Shown here: positions 1 to 10,100 of the stretch, piece after piece
Position numbering within the stretch: position 1 is the stretch's first letter
How the letters are laid out: the number at the start of each line of letters is the position of its first letter
NCBI RefSeq assembly: GCF_036346875.1
Contig: NZ_CP107852.1
Location: 1 to 64,000 of the forward strand
Length of the DNA: 64,000 nt
Reading direction: 5' to 3'
DNA from: Nocardia sp. NBC_00508
GTDB lineage: Bacteria; Actinomycetota; Actinomycetes; Mycobacteriales; Mycobacteriaceae
Translations under genes and position numbers: made by a program
Notes under the pieces: generated by a model
Told to the model about the DNA's origin: nothing
The model's input: only the letters and a program-made list of their open reading frames with translations
Databases searched by the model: none

Positions 1-3000
1 GTCGATGTCGCCCACCGCCTTGGACGGTTCGGCCGCCACCGCGCTGAGGATGCGCTCGAACCGGGACACGAAGGCGCGTACCGTCGATTCGTCGAAAAGA
101 TCGGTGGCGTAGGCAAATACGACGACCATCTCGCCGGGCGCGGCGTCGGAGAGTCGTGGCTCGATGATCACCTGCAGGTCGAATTTGGCCGTGATCTCGC
201 CGGTGTCGAGTGCGGTGACCGTCAGGTCCGGCAGCTCCAGGGTGGGCTGCTCCATGTCCTGGAACGACAGCATCACCTGGATGAGAGGGTCGGCCGCCGC
301 GTTGCGCGCGGGAGCGGCTTCCTCGACGACTCGTTCGAATGGAATGTCGGCGTTGGCGAATGCCGAAAGAGCGGTTTCCCTGGATCTGTCGACGAGGTGG
401 TGGAAGGTGGCCGCGGGATCGACTTCGACGCGCAGGGCGAGTGTATTGACGAACATTCCGACGAGGTCGTCGAGTGCTCGTTCGCCGCGACCCGCGATGG
501 GTGTGCCGATCACGATGTCGGTGCCGCCGGACAGTCGCCCGAGCAGGGCCGCGAGAGCAGCGTGGACCACCATGAACAACGTGGCGTTGTGCTCACGCGC
601 GATCCGGCCTAGTTGTTCGTGGACGTGCGCCGGGAGAGTGATCCCGGTCGACGCACCGCGGGTCGAGGGCGCGGTGGGGCGCGGGCGGTCCGTCGGTAGT
701 TGCAGCGGGCCCGGCACTCCGGCCAGCTGATCGCGCCAATACGACAACTGCTGTGTCGCAGGGGAAGACGGATCGCTGTCGGAGCCGATGGCGGCATGCT
801 GCCAGAGGGCGAAGTCGGCGTACTGCACGGGCAGTGGCGACCACTTCGGCGCGCTGCCGCCGGTGCGGGCGAGGTAGGCGGTCATCAGGTCGCGCGCCAG
901 TGGGACCAGCGATGCGCCGTCGGCCGAGATGTGGTGCACCACAAGGACGAACAGGTGGTCCTCGCCGGAACTGAACAGCCGCATGCGCAGCGGCGCAAAT
1001 GCCGTGACATCGAAGCCACTGGACATCAGCCATGCCACGGTGGCCATCACGTCGCTGGTGTCGTGTTCGACCACCAGTCCCTCAGGCAGTACGGCATCGG
1101 CTGACAGGATTTCCTGGTACGGAATGCCGTCGTTGTCGGCGGGGAACCGTGTGCGCAGCGCCTCATGGCGTTCAAGTACGTCGGCGACCGCGAGGCGCAG
1201 CGCAGGCACGTCGACGGTCCCGGTCAGCCGGAGGGCGAATGGCATGTTGTAGGCGGCGGAGTCGGGGGCGATGCGGTTGAGCACCCACATCCGCTGTTGC
1301 GCCAGCGAGAGCGGTACGCGGTCGGGTCGTATCGAACGGACGAGTGCCGGGCGAGAATCCACGCCACCGGGAACCACCCGGGCGGCCAGTGCGGCGACCC
1401 GGGATGCCTCGAACAGGTCACGGACCGTGACGTGGGAGTTCAGTGCCTCGTTGACTCGAGAGACGGCCCTGGTCGCGAGCAGGGAGTTGCCGCCGAGGTC
1501 GAAGAAGTCGTCCTCGGCGCCGACCCGGTCGAGGCCGAGCAGGTCGGCGAACACCTCGGCGACGGTGTGTTCGGCGGGTGTGCGGGTGGGCCGGTACTCC
1601 TTTGCCTCGAACACCGGCTCCGGCAACGCCTTGCGGTCGAGTTTGCCGCTCGTGTTCAGCGGCAGCTCCGGCAGCACAACCACCGCGGAGGGGATCATGT
1701 AGGCAGGCAGGACCGCCGAGATCGCGTGCAGCAGTTCACGCTGGTCGAGGTCTTCTCCGGGCGCCGGGACCGCATAAGCGGCCAGTTGGTCGCCCACGGA
1801 GGACGGCACCACGGCTGCGGCTGCTTGGCTGACCACAGGGTGGGCGAGCAGTGCGGTTTCGATCTCGCCGAGTTCGATGCGTTGGCCGCGGAATTTCACT
1901 TGGAAATCGGTGCGCCCCAAATATTCCAGCCGCTGCGGCCGGTCGGTGTCGGGTGCGCGCCAGATCACCACATCCCCGGTGCGATACATCCTGCACCCGC
2001 GAGCGAACGGATTCGCGATGAACCGTCCCGCGGTCTGCGCGGCCTGCGCCACATACCCGCGAGCAAGCTGGTCACCGGCCAGATACAACTCACCCGGCAC
2101 TCCGGCGGGCACCGGCCGCAACCACGCATCCAGTACAAACACGTGGGTGTTCCACTGCGGGCGACCGATCGGCACCGTGACCGTATCGGAAGCACCAGCG
2201 GGCCAGTAGGTGACCGACACCGCCGCCTCGGTCGGACCGTAGAGGTTGTGCACTCGTGCCTCGGTCACCTCCCCCACCGCCCGCACGGTCTGCGGCGGCA
2301 GCGCTTCGCCGATGACGAACACATCCCGCAAACTCGCCAGGCTTCCCGCGGGGGCGTGGGCGGCGAACTCGCTCAACATCGTCGGCACGAAATCGGTGAC
2401 CGTCACCCCCTGCGCGGCGATCGTCGCCGCCAAGTAAACCGGGTCGCGATGCCCGTCGTGGTCGGCGAGCACGAGTTTCGCACCAACCCGCAGCGGCATG
2501 AAATAGCCCCACAACGACACATCGAAGGTCGTCGCGGTCTTCGCCAGGTACACCTGCCCCGCACCCATCGGGTACTGGTCGAGCATCCACTGGATCTGGT
2601 TGTCGATCGCCCGATGCGACACCGCGACACCCTTCGGGCGTCCGGTCGACCCGGAGGTGAAGATCACGTACGCCAGGTGGTCCGGCAGCACCGGGCGCGC
2701 GAGTTCCTCGGCACGGATCGGCGCGCCGGAGCGGCCACCGGTGTCGAGGGTGTCCAGATACAGCACGGCGACCTGCTCCGGCATCGGCACTGCGTCGGTG
2801 GTCGTGGTGAGCACGCACACCGGTTGCGCGGTCTCGAGGACGTGCCCGATGCGTTCGGCGGGATGATCCGGATCCAGCGGCACATACGCCCCACCCGCGG
2901 TGAGGATCGCATACATGCCGATCACCAGATCCAGCGAACGCCGAACCGCCAACCCCACCAACGATTCCGCACCCACCCCCTGCTCGATCAACACCCGGGC

Positions 3001-6000
3001 GAGCTGGTTGACCCGCTCGTCGAACTCGCGGTAGGTCAACTGCTGATCCCCGTGCACGACCGCAACAGAATCGGGGTGCTCGGCCACCGCACGCCGGTAC
3101 CCATCGAGTACCAGCCTGGGAGCGACGGGGTGATGGGTGTCGTTCCAGGCGTCCAGGATTGCGGTGCGCTCGGCCGCATCCAGCAGCTCGATTTCCCCCA
3201 CCAGCAGCTGCGGCGACTCGGCCACTGCCGTGAGAATTCGGCACAGTCGCCGGGCGAAGCCCGCGACGGTCGCCTCGTCGAACAGGTCGGTGGCGTAGGT
3301 GAACGCCGCCGAAATCCCTTGGGGTGTCCGGGCGTCCTCGCGCGGCAGCATGGTCAGTTCCAGATCGAACTTCGTCAGCGGCCACGCGAACTCCAGCGCG
3401 GACACGTTCAACGCGGGCAACTCGAGTGTCGCGGGCGCGAAGTTCTGGAAGGTCAGCATCACCTGGAACAACGGATGATGCGCACTCGACCGCACCGGGT
3501 CCAGCAACTCCACCAACCGCTCGAACGGCACCTCCGCATGCCCGAACGCCTCCACATCCCGGCCACGCACCTGCTCCAGCAGTTCCGCGAACGACTGCCC
3601 CGGGTCGATCTCGGTGCGCAACGCCAAGGTGTTGACGAACATGCCGATCACACCGCTCAACGCCGCATCCCCACGACCGGCCACCGGGGTGCCGACGGTG
3701 ATGTCACCGGTGTTCGACAACCGCGCCAGCAACACCGCGAACGCCGCATGCACCACCATGAACAACGTCGCATCATGCCGATGCGCGAGCCGGTTCAAAC
3801 CCGCATGCACCGACGCATCGACCGTGAACTCATACGTCGCGCCGCGACCGGAGAACACCGCCGGGCGCGCCCGATCGGCAGGCAGGTCCAGCTTCTCCGG
3901 CACATCGGCCAATCGGTCCCGCCAGAACCCGATCTGGCGAGCGAGGATGGAGTTCGGGTCCTGCTCGTCGCCGAGCATGTCCCGCTGCCACAACGTGTAA
4001 TCCGCGTACTGCACCGGCAGCGGCTCCCAGGTCGGGGCCGCACCATCCACCCGCGTCGAATACGCCGTCATCAAATCCGCAGTCAACGGCAGCATCGAGG
4101 ATCCGTCTCCGGCGATGTGGTGGACCACGCACACCAGCACATGCTCGGTGTCACTGCACCGCAGCAGACGCAACCGGATCGGCGGGGCCCCTGTGACATC
4201 GAAACCCTCACCCGCGATCGCCACCACCCGATCGGGGATCTCGGATTCGGCGACCTCCACCACCAACAACTCCGGTACCGCGCCCGGCTCCGACACCGCA
4301 TGCACCCGCTGACCACCCACACCGTCGTGCTCCGGGTAACTGGTCCGCAGCACCTCGTGCCGCGCCACCAAATCCCGGATCGCCGCCCGCAACGCGGCCA
4401 CATCCAACTCACCGCTGAGCCGCACCGCCAACGGAATGTTGTTGCTCGCGCTCGCCGGATCGAACCGATTCAAAAACCACATCCGCTGCTGCGCATACGA
4501 CAACGGCACCCACTGCGGACGCGGCATCGGCCCCAGCACCGGACCCGACACCCGAGCCAACTCCCCCAGCCGCACCGCCAACTTCGCCACCACCGACGCC
4601 TCGAACACCAACGCCACCGGAACCCGCACCCCCAACGCCGAACCCAACCGAGCGACAGCCTGAGTCGCGATCAGCGAATTACCACCCAGCTCGAAGAAGT
4701 CATCATCCGCACCCACCCGAGCCGTGTCGTCGCCGCCCTCCGGCAGCAGCAACGCGGCGAAGGTATCCGCGACCAACCGCTCGGCCGCCGTAGCGGGTGC
4801 CCGGAACTCGCGGGCAGTGAGCACCGGCTCCGGCAGCGCCGCACGATCCAGCTTCCCGACCGGCGTCAGCGGCAGTTCGTCCAGCACCATGATCGCGGTT
4901 GGAATCATGTACGCCGGCAACGTTTTCCCGGCGAACTCGGCGAGCTCGCCGGTATCCAACGCGACCCGGCCGCGGTCCGGACCCGCCGTGCAATCAGCGC
5001 GGGGCAGCACGTAGGACACCAGTGCCTTGCTGCCGGAGGGCAGCGTCTTCCCGAGCGTCGCGGCGTAGTCGACATCCGGGTGCGCGGTCAACGCGTTGTC
5101 GATCTCATCCAGCTCGATCCGCAGACCCCGGATCTTCACCTGGAAATCCACCCGGCCGTGATACTCGAGCAACCCCTCCGAGGTCCGCCGCACCAAATCA
5201 CCCGTGCGATACATACGCATGCCCGGTACCGCGGCGAAGGGACTGGCGACGAACCGCTCCGCGGTCAGCTGGGGTCGCCGCAGATAACCCTCAGCGAGCG
5301 CAGGCCCCGACAGATACAACTCACCGACCACCCCGGACGGCACCAACCGCAACCGCGCATCCAACACGTGCACACCCACACCAGGAACCGGCGTACCGAT
5401 ATGCGTCGCGTCCTCCCCACGCAGCGCCGCGGTACCGGTCGCGAAGATCGTGGTCTCCGTCGGGCCGTACACGATATAAAACGACCGGCCCCCCGTCGCC
5501 CACCGCGCGACCAACTCCGGACCAACCCGCTCACCACCACACAAAACCGCCTCGAGATCACCCAACCCCACCGGATCCAGCGACTCCAACGCACCCGGCG
5601 TAACACACAAATGCGTCACCCGCTCCCGACGCAACAAATCCCCCAACTCCACACCACCGAACACCCCCGGCGGCGCCACCACCAACACCGCACCCACCGA
5701 AAACGCCAACAACATCTCGATCACCGAAAAATCGAAACTCGGCGAACACACATGCGACACCCGCGACACCCCAGTCACCGCCCGAACCGCGACCTCATGC
5801 TCCACCAACGCCGCCAAACCCGCATGAGTCACCGCAACACCCTTCGGCCTACCCGTCGACCCCGACGTATAGACCACATACGCCACATGCTGCTCGGTCA
5901 ACGGACGCAACCGATCCAGATACGACACCGCATGCCCCGGCTGCGCGGCAACCCCCTCCCGATGCACCGGCGCGTCCAGCTCGACCCACTCCACACCGCC

Positions 6001-6417
6001 ACCCGGCAACCCCACCCGATGCGCCGCCACGGTCACACCCAGCACCGCACCGGAGTCCGCGATCATGTGCGCGATCCGATCCGCCGGATAACCCGGATCA
6101 ACCGGCACATACGCCGCACCCGTCTTCGCCACCGCCCACACCGCCAGCACCGACTCCACCGACCGCGTGACAGCCACCGCCACGAAGTCCCCCGGCCCCA
6201 CACCGAACCCGATCAGATAACGAGCCAGCCGCGACGACGCCTCATCCAACTCCCGATAGCTGAGCTCACACTGATCAGCCGGATCACCCGACGGGTTGAA
6301 CCGCACCGCGGCGCAGTCGAACGCCGTGTCCACCCCGGCGGTCAGCAACTGCGGGAACAGTAGATTGCGTGCTCGTGATTGACGGGCGCGACGAGCGGAA
6401 CGACGTGTCGAGGTCAT
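1..6417 (-). CDS. Non-ribosomal peptide synthetase, 5' part (A-PCP-C-A-PCP-C...)
   Basis: This multimodular NRPS builds a peptide from amino-acyl adenylates. The frame is open from ATG 6417 to the left edge (about 2139 codons, no stop). An in-frame TGA five codons upstream fixes the ATG as the first possible start. Domains: A1 (about 20-520, core motif YTSGSTGRPKG near 184), PCP1 (FFELGGNSL, Ser near 581), C1 (HHIAGDG near 764), A2 (FTSGSTGRPKG near 1250), PCP2 (FFDLGGNSL near 1645), and a second C domain (HHISADG near 1824) cut by the window. There is no condensation domain before A1, so this is the initiating subunit. No epimerase is visible. A2 pocket residues read by eye are roughly D-V-W-D-F-I-L-V-S, with no confident substrate call. 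It follows the UPF0182 gene in the same direction after a 224 bp gap. Confidence 0.95.
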   Translation of the reverse strand, partial: MTSTRRSARRARQSRARNLLFPQLLTAGVDTAFDCAAVRFNPSGDPADQCELSYRELDEASSRLARYLIGFGVGPGDFVAVAVTRSVESVLAVWAVAKTGAAYVPVDPGYPADRIAHMIADSGAVLGVTVAAHRVGLPGGGVEWVELDAPVHREGVAAQPGHAVSYLDRLRPLTEQHVAYVVYTSGSTGRPKGVAVTHAGLAALVEHEVAVRAVTGVSRVSHVCSPSFDFSVIEMLLAFSVGAVLVVAPPGVFGGVELGDLLRRERVTHLCVTPGALESLDPVGLGDLEAVLCGGERVGPELVARWATGGRSFYIVYGPTETTIFATGTAALRGEDATHIGTPVPGVGVHVLDARLRLVPSGVVGELYLSGPALAEGYLRRPQLTAERFVASPFAAVPGMRMYRTGDLVRRTSEGLLEYHGRVDFQVKIRGLRIELDEIDNALTAHPDVDYAATLGKTLPSGSKALVSYVLPRADCTAGPDRGRVALDTGELAEFAGKTLPAYMIPTAIMVLDELPLTPVGKLDRAALPEPVLTAREFRAPATAAERLVADTFAALLLPEGGDDTARVGADDDFFELGGNSLIATQAVARLGSALGVRVPVALVFEASVVAKLAVRLGELARVSGPVLGPMPRPQWVPLSYAQQRMWFLNRFDPASASNNIPLAVRLSGELDVAALRAAIRDLVARHEVLRTSYPEHDGVGGQRVHAVSEPGAVPELLVVEVAESEIPDRVVAIAGEGFDVTGAPPIRLRLLRCSDTEHVLVCVVHHIAGDGSSMLPLTADLMTAYSTRVDGAAPTWEPLPVQYADYTLWQRDMLGDEQDPNSILARQIGFWRDRLADVPEKLDLPADRARPAVFSGRGATYEFTVDASVHAGLNRLAHRHDATLFMVVHAAFAVLLARLSNTGDITVGTPVAGRGDAALSGVIGMFVNTLALRTEIDPGQSFAELLEQVRGRDVEAFGHAEVPFERLVELLDPVRSSAHHPLFQVMLTFQNFAPATLELPALNVSALEFAWPLTKFDLELTMLPREDARTPQGISAAFTYATDLFDEATVAGFARRLCRILTAVAESPQLLVGEIELLDAAERTAILDAWNDTHHPVAPRLVLDGYRRAVAEHPDSVAVVHGDQQLTYREFDERVNQLARVLIEQGVGAESLVGLAVRRSLDLVIGMYAILTAGGAYVPLDPDHPAERIGHVLETAQPVCVLTTTTDAVPMPEQVAVLYLDTLDTGGRSGAPIRAEELARPVLPDHLAYVIFTSGSTGRPKGVAVSHRAIDNQIQWMLDQYPMGAGQVYLAKTATTFDVSLWGYFMPLRVGAKLVLADHDGHRDPVYLAATIAAQGVTVTDFVPTMLSEFAAHAPAGSLASLRDVFVIGEALPPQTVRAVGEVTEARVHNLYGPTEAAVSVTYWPAGASDTVTVPIGRPQWNTHVFVLDAWLRPVPAGVPGELYLAGDQLARGYVAQAAQTAGRFIANPFARGCRMYRTGDVVIWRAPDTDRPQRLEYLGRTDFQVKFRGQRIELGEIETALLAHPVVSQAAAAVVPSSVGDQLAAYAVPAPGEDLDQRELLHAISAVLPAYMIPSAVVVLPELPLNTSGKLDRKALPEPVFEAKEYRPTRTPAEHTVAEVFADLLGLDRVGAEDDFFDLGGNSLLATRAVSRVNEALNSHVTVRDLFEASRVAALAARVVPGGVDSRPALVRSIRPDRVPLSLAQQRMWVLNRIAPDSAAYNMPFALRLTGTVDVPALRLAVADVLERHEALRTRFPADNDGIPYQEILSADAVLPEGLVVEHDTSDVMATVAWLMSSGFDVTAFAPLRMRLFSSGEDHLFVLVVHHISADGASLVPLARDLMTAYLARTGGSAPKWSPLPVQYADFALWQHAAIGSDSDPSSPATQQLSYWRDQLAGVPGPLQLPTDRPRPTAPSTRGASTGITLPAHVHEQLGRIAREHNATLFMVVHAALAALLGRLSGGTDIVIGTPIAGRGERALDDLVGMFVNTLALRVEVDPAATFHHLVDRSRETALSAFANADIPFERVVEEAAPARNAAADPLIQVMLSFQDMEQPTLELPDLTVTALDTGEITAKFDLQVIIEPRLSDAAPGEMVVVFAYATDLFDESTVRAFVSRFERILSAVAAEPSKAVGDID

Positions 6418-6641
6418 ACGGCGGCAGGTTCACTCTCTGAATCGATCATGGGCCACTCTGGCTAGGGAGCCAGAAGCAGTGCCTCAAATGCGTGAACCCA
6501 TGACCCGAGCGTGCTGACGGAATATAGCGAACGACGATCGCGTCCGCCCGCCGACCTTGGGAAATTCGTTGGAGTACCCGGTCGGGTCGCCGACGAAAAG
6601 TACTTGTGACCCAGGACGCTAGCGGCCGGGCAACGGTTGCG
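6418..6641. other. Intergenic gap upstream of the NRPS
   Basis: The 224 bp between the UPF0182 stop and the NRPS start should carry the NRPS promoter. I see no gene, no clear Shine-Dalgarno close to ATG 6417 (only a GAGAG about 20 nt upstream) and no convincing terminator hairpin. Confidence 0.5.
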
Positions 6642-9542
6642 TCATCGACCGGAACGTTCGAGCTCTTTCAATTGCTGCTGGAGACGGTCGAGAGCCGCGC
6701 GGATGGCATCGATCTGCGCGTTGAGCTCGGCGATCTTCGCCTGATCCGCCGCTGGCGGGGATTCCGCAGGTGGTCGCGCTGTCGGTGGTGGCGCGGGCTG
6801 CTGTCCTGGTGGCGCGGCGGAGGGTCCGGCGCCCGGTGCGGTGGCGAGCTGCCCGGTGCCGGGACCGAACACTTGGTCGAGCGCCTCGGCGAGGGTCGGG
6901 GCGTAGCCGACCCGGACGCCGCCGGTGCCGGGTTCGCGATAGCTGACGAGCACCCGTGCCAGCTGCGGGAAAGTCGATCCATTCGGAGTCGTCGAGATCC
7001 GCTCCGTGAAGAGAGGTTCGACGTAGAGCACGCCTCCGTCGGCGATCGGCAGGGTGAGCAGATTGCCGTACTGGATCCGGTTCGATCGCTCGAGCAGGGT
7101 CCGCTCGGACGCCACTCTGGTATCGGAGATCATAGAGTTCTGGATCTGCTGCGGCCCCTGGGTGAGCGTGTCGGTGGGCAGCTGTAAGACGCTGATCTTG
7201 CCGTAGTTCTCCGGGTCGGAGTGGGCGGAGACGTAGGCGGAGAGAAACTCCCTGTTGTACCCGACCATCGCACTGGCCAGCCGGAACGACGGCTGGGCGG
7301 TGTCCTGGTCGCCGAGCAGGACGTAGAACGGGGGCTGGTGCGGGTTGGTCTCGACGGTCGGGTCGCTCGGCACCGACCAGAAAGCGTTGGTGGTGAAGAA
7401 CTCTCGCGGTTCGTCCACATGGTATCTGGCCAGCATCTCGCGTTGGATCGAGAACAAATCCTCCGGGTACCGGAAGTGAGCGCGCAGTTCCGGAGTGATC
7501 GACTCCTCGGGTTCGACCGTGCCTGGGAAGACTTTCATCCACGCCGCCAGAACCGGGTCCTGCCGGTCGATCTGATAAAGGGTGACCGTGCCGTCATACG
7601 CGTCCACGGTGGCCTTGATCGAGTTCCGCACATAGGAGAGCTGTCTGGGCCGCTCCTGGATATCGGTGCCCGGCTCGTGGATTCCGAGCGAGCTGCGCTT
7701 GGCGTACGGGTAACCATCGATGGTGGTGTACGCGTCGACGATCCAGACGATCCGACCGCCCACAACCGCCGGATAGGGATCGTTGTCGGTCGTCAACCAC
7801 GGCGCGACGAGTTCGACCCGATGCCGCGGATCCCGATTGAAGATGATCCTCGATCCTGGTCCGATCGCCTTGGAGAAGATGATGTTGCGCTCGGTGTAGG
7901 TCGTGGCGAAGGCAAGGCGGTTGAGCCAGTTGCCGATCGGGACGCCTCCGGCGCCGGTGTAGGTGTACTTGGTGGTGTCGGTGTCGTACTCGCGGGGTTC
8001 GGTGCCCCCACCGACGATGGCATAGTCCGGGCTGGCGTGGGCGATCACTTCGCCGTAGTAGACGCGGGGCTGCTCCACCGGGATCACTTGGTGCCCGGAT
8101 GCCTGGGAGGCGATGTCGCTGACCGCGTAGATCGGGTATCCACTGTTGCTGCTGGCGGCATCGCCGGCGGCATCGCGGACCGCCGCGTTCACGCGGTTGG
8201 CCGGTGCTGCGACGAACCCGTTTCCGTGGGTGTAGACGGTGTGCCGATTGACCCAGTGGCGCTGGTTGCCGCTCAGCGCGTCGGGGGTCAGTTCCCGGGC
8301 TGCGACCACGTAGTCGCGCTGTTCCCCGCCGATGCGGTAGCGATCCAGGTCCAGATGCGCTGGGAAGCTGTAGAAGTTCTTCAGCTGTTGCTGCTGAGTG
8401 AACGTCCGGGAGAGCACGTTCGGATCGAGCAGGCGGGCGTTGGCGATCGTGGTCACGTCCGCCGCGAGGTCCGGCGGCCGCTTGGCGCCGACCCCGGAGT
8501 AGGGCTGGTATTCGACCCGGTCGTCGCCGATCCCGTATGCCTGTCGAGTAGCCGCGATGTTGCGTTCGATATACGCGCGTTCCATGTCGGCGGCATTCGG
8601 CCGGACCGAGAACTGCTCCACGGCCAGCGGCCACACGGCGCCGACCAGGATCGACGACAACAGCAGAAGCGCGGCGGCCATCGCCGGGATGCGCAGGTCC
8701 CGAACGACGACAGCGGCGAAGACCGCCACGGCGCAGATGACCGCGATCGCGAACAGGATGAGGCGAGCCGGAAGCACCGCGTTGATGTCGGTGTAGCCGG
8801 CACCGGAGAAGGTGGGTTCCTTGCGCTGGCTCGAGAGCAGCGAGTAGCGGTCGAGCCAGTAGGCGGCCGCCTTCAAGGCGATGAACGCACCGGCGAGCAC
8901 CACGAGCTGGACGCGGGCCGCGGGGGTCGGACCGGCCGCGTCTCCGGACAGCCGCAGGCCCCCGAGCAGGTAGTGCGCCGCGACGCTGACCAGGAACGCC
9001 AAGACAGTGGCGACGAACAGCCAGTTCACGATCATTCGGTAGAAGGGCAGGTCGAAGACGAAGAACCCGATATCGTGACCGAATTCCGGATCCGACACGC
9101 CGAAGGACCCGCCGTGGAGGAACAGTTGAACGGTCATCCAGCTCGACTGCGCGATGAGGCCGCAGATGAGGCCCACCGCGGCGGCGATACCCACCCCGAA
9201 CCGCCGCGGCCACCGGATCACCATCGCGCGATACGGCCGCAGACTGTCTTCCTCGTCTGAGCTCGGTATGAAGAGGGGGCGGAACCGGAACGCGAGCCAC
9301 AGTGTCGTGAAGAGGGCGCCGCCGATGAGCAGTGTCACCACGGCGAACAGCGATAGGCGGGTGAGCAGCACGGTGAGCCAGACGCCGCGGAATCCGACCT
9401 CACCGAACCACAGCCAGCCGACATAGGCACCGATCAGGCGGGGACCGATCAGCAACGACACGACGAACACCGTGGCGGCGATCACCAGCACCCGAGTGCT
9501 GCGATGCAACCGCCGCAAGCCTGGGCCGTCGCGTGCGCTCAT
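6642..9542 (-). CDS. UPF0182 family large membrane protein
   Basis: A 966-residue member of UPF0182, conserved across Actinobacteria and of unknown biochemical role. The N-terminal third holds about seven hydrophobic segments (first near residues 15-40, others at about 60-80, 115-140, 165-190, 215-235, 265-290 and 300-320). A long extracytoplasmic region follows. The C-terminus is Pro/Ala-rich and ends in a short charged, heptad-like helix (AKIAELNAQIDAIRAALDRL) that may form a coiled coil. Length and architecture match the family (about 950-1000 residues). ATG 9542 begins MSARDGPG. It stands alone, with a GNAT remnant upstream and the NRPS downstream in the same direction. Confidence 0.93.
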   Translation of the reverse strand: MSARDGPGLRRLHRSTRVLVIAATVFVVSLLIGPRLIGAYVGWLWFGEVGFRGVWLTVLLTRLSLFAVVTLLIGGALFTTLWLAFRFRPLFIPSSDEEDSLRPYRAMVIRWPRRFGVGIAAAVGLICGLIAQSSWMTVQLFLHGGSFGVSDPEFGHDIGFFVFDLPFYRMIVNWLFVATVLAFLVSVAAHYLLGGLRLSGDAAGPTPAARVQLVVLAGAFIALKAAAYWLDRYSLLSSQRKEPTFSGAGYTDINAVLPARLILFAIAVICAVAVFAAVVVRDLRIPAMAAALLLLSSILVGAVWPLAVEQFSVRPNAADMERAYIERNIAATRQAYGIGDDRVEYQPYSGVGAKRPPDLAADVTTIANARLLDPNVLSRTFTQQQQLKNFYSFPAHLDLDRYRIGGEQRDYVVAARELTPDALSGNQRHWVNRHTVYTHGNGFVAAPANRVNAAVRDAAGDAASSNSGYPIYAVSDIASQASGHQVIPVEQPRVYYGEVIAHASPDYAIVGGGTEPREYDTDTTKYTYTGAGGVPIGNWLNRLAFATTYTERNIIFSKAIGPGSRIIFNRDPRHRVELVAPWLTTDNDPYPAVVGGRIVWIVDAYTTIDGYPYAKRSSLGIHEPGTDIQERPRQLSYVRNSIKATVDAYDGTVTLYQIDRQDPVLAAWMKVFPGTVEPEESITPELRAHFRYPEDLFSIQREMLARYHVDEPREFFTTNAFWSVPSDPTVETNPHQPPFYVLLGDQDTAQPSFRLASAMVGYNREFLSAYVSAHSDPENYGKISVLQLPTDTLTQGPQQIQNSMISDTRVASERTLLERSNRIQYGNLLTLPIADGGVLYVEPLFTERISTTPNGSTFPQLARVLVSYREPGTGGVRVGYAPTLAEALDQVFGPGTGQLATAPGAGPSAAPPGQQPAPPPTARPPAESPPAADQAKIAELNAQIDAIRAALDRLQQQLKELERSGR

Positions 9543-9608
9543 CTCCCACTCCAGTGGCCGCGCCCGGCTGATCGGGTGTACGGCCGACGCGGACCACTTG
9601 GCCCGATA

Positions 9609-10036
9609 CTACCGGGGTGGATCGCTGGACGTGCCCGACCGCAGACTGTCTCGGACGCGCAACGATTTCCGCGGCTGGTTCGGCGCCGGTGCGGGGCCCG
9701 CGGGCGGCGATGGCGCCTGCACGACCGTCAGCCCGGAGCGCTCGCGCAGCGTGAACCCCAGCGTCTCGTACAGGCCGATCGCCGTCGTGTTCGCTGCGGA
9801 AGCATGCAGGAACGGCGTCTCGCCGCGCGCCCCTGATACCCGCGCCGACCGCACGGATCAGGCGCGAGGCGAAGCCGCGGCCACGGAATTCGGCGTCGGC
9901 GCAGACCGCGCTGATCTCGGTCCAGCCGGGTGGGTGCAGGCGTTCCCCCCATTGCCACCAGTCTGCCGTCCACCCGTAGACCCAGGTAGGTGCCCATTTC
10001 GATGGTCAGCGGCGGTTCGACTGCCGGTATCTCCAC
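9609..10036 (-). pseudogene. GNAT acetyltransferase remnant with two frameshifts
   Basis: Three consecutive reading frames together spell one GNAT fold. Frame a gives TIEMGTYLGLRVDGRLVAMG. After dropping one G from a six-G run (plus-strand C run 9945-9950) the frame gives ERLHPPGWTEISAVCADAEF then RGRGFASRLIRAVGAGIR. After dropping one G from a four-G run (9830-9833) it gives RGETPFLHASAANTTAIGLY then ETLGF. These are the GNAT core strands, the acetyl-CoA loop (R-G-x-G-x-A/S) and the terminal NxxAxxLYExLGF motif. The usual N-terminal 80-100 residues are missing: an in-frame TGA lies just before GTG 10036. Both lesions sit in homopolymers, so sequencing error cannot be excluded, but the missing N-terminus favours real decay. 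Confidence 0.75.
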
Positions 10037-10100
10037 GGTTGACAGCGGCCAGCGGCATCAGGACTGGAACGCAGCCGGCTGCACGGCTGTTGCCAAGGGA

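Noticed and set aside
2090..3385. 431-codon minus-strand ORF inside the NRPS
   Set aside because: Wrong frame; the neighbouring frame continues the C-A module without interruption.
1165..6363. 1732-codon plus-strand ORF
   Set aside because: It is exactly antisense to the NRPS, His/Arg/Gln-rich with no domain; the minus frame gives perfect A/PCP/C motifs. High-GC artefact.
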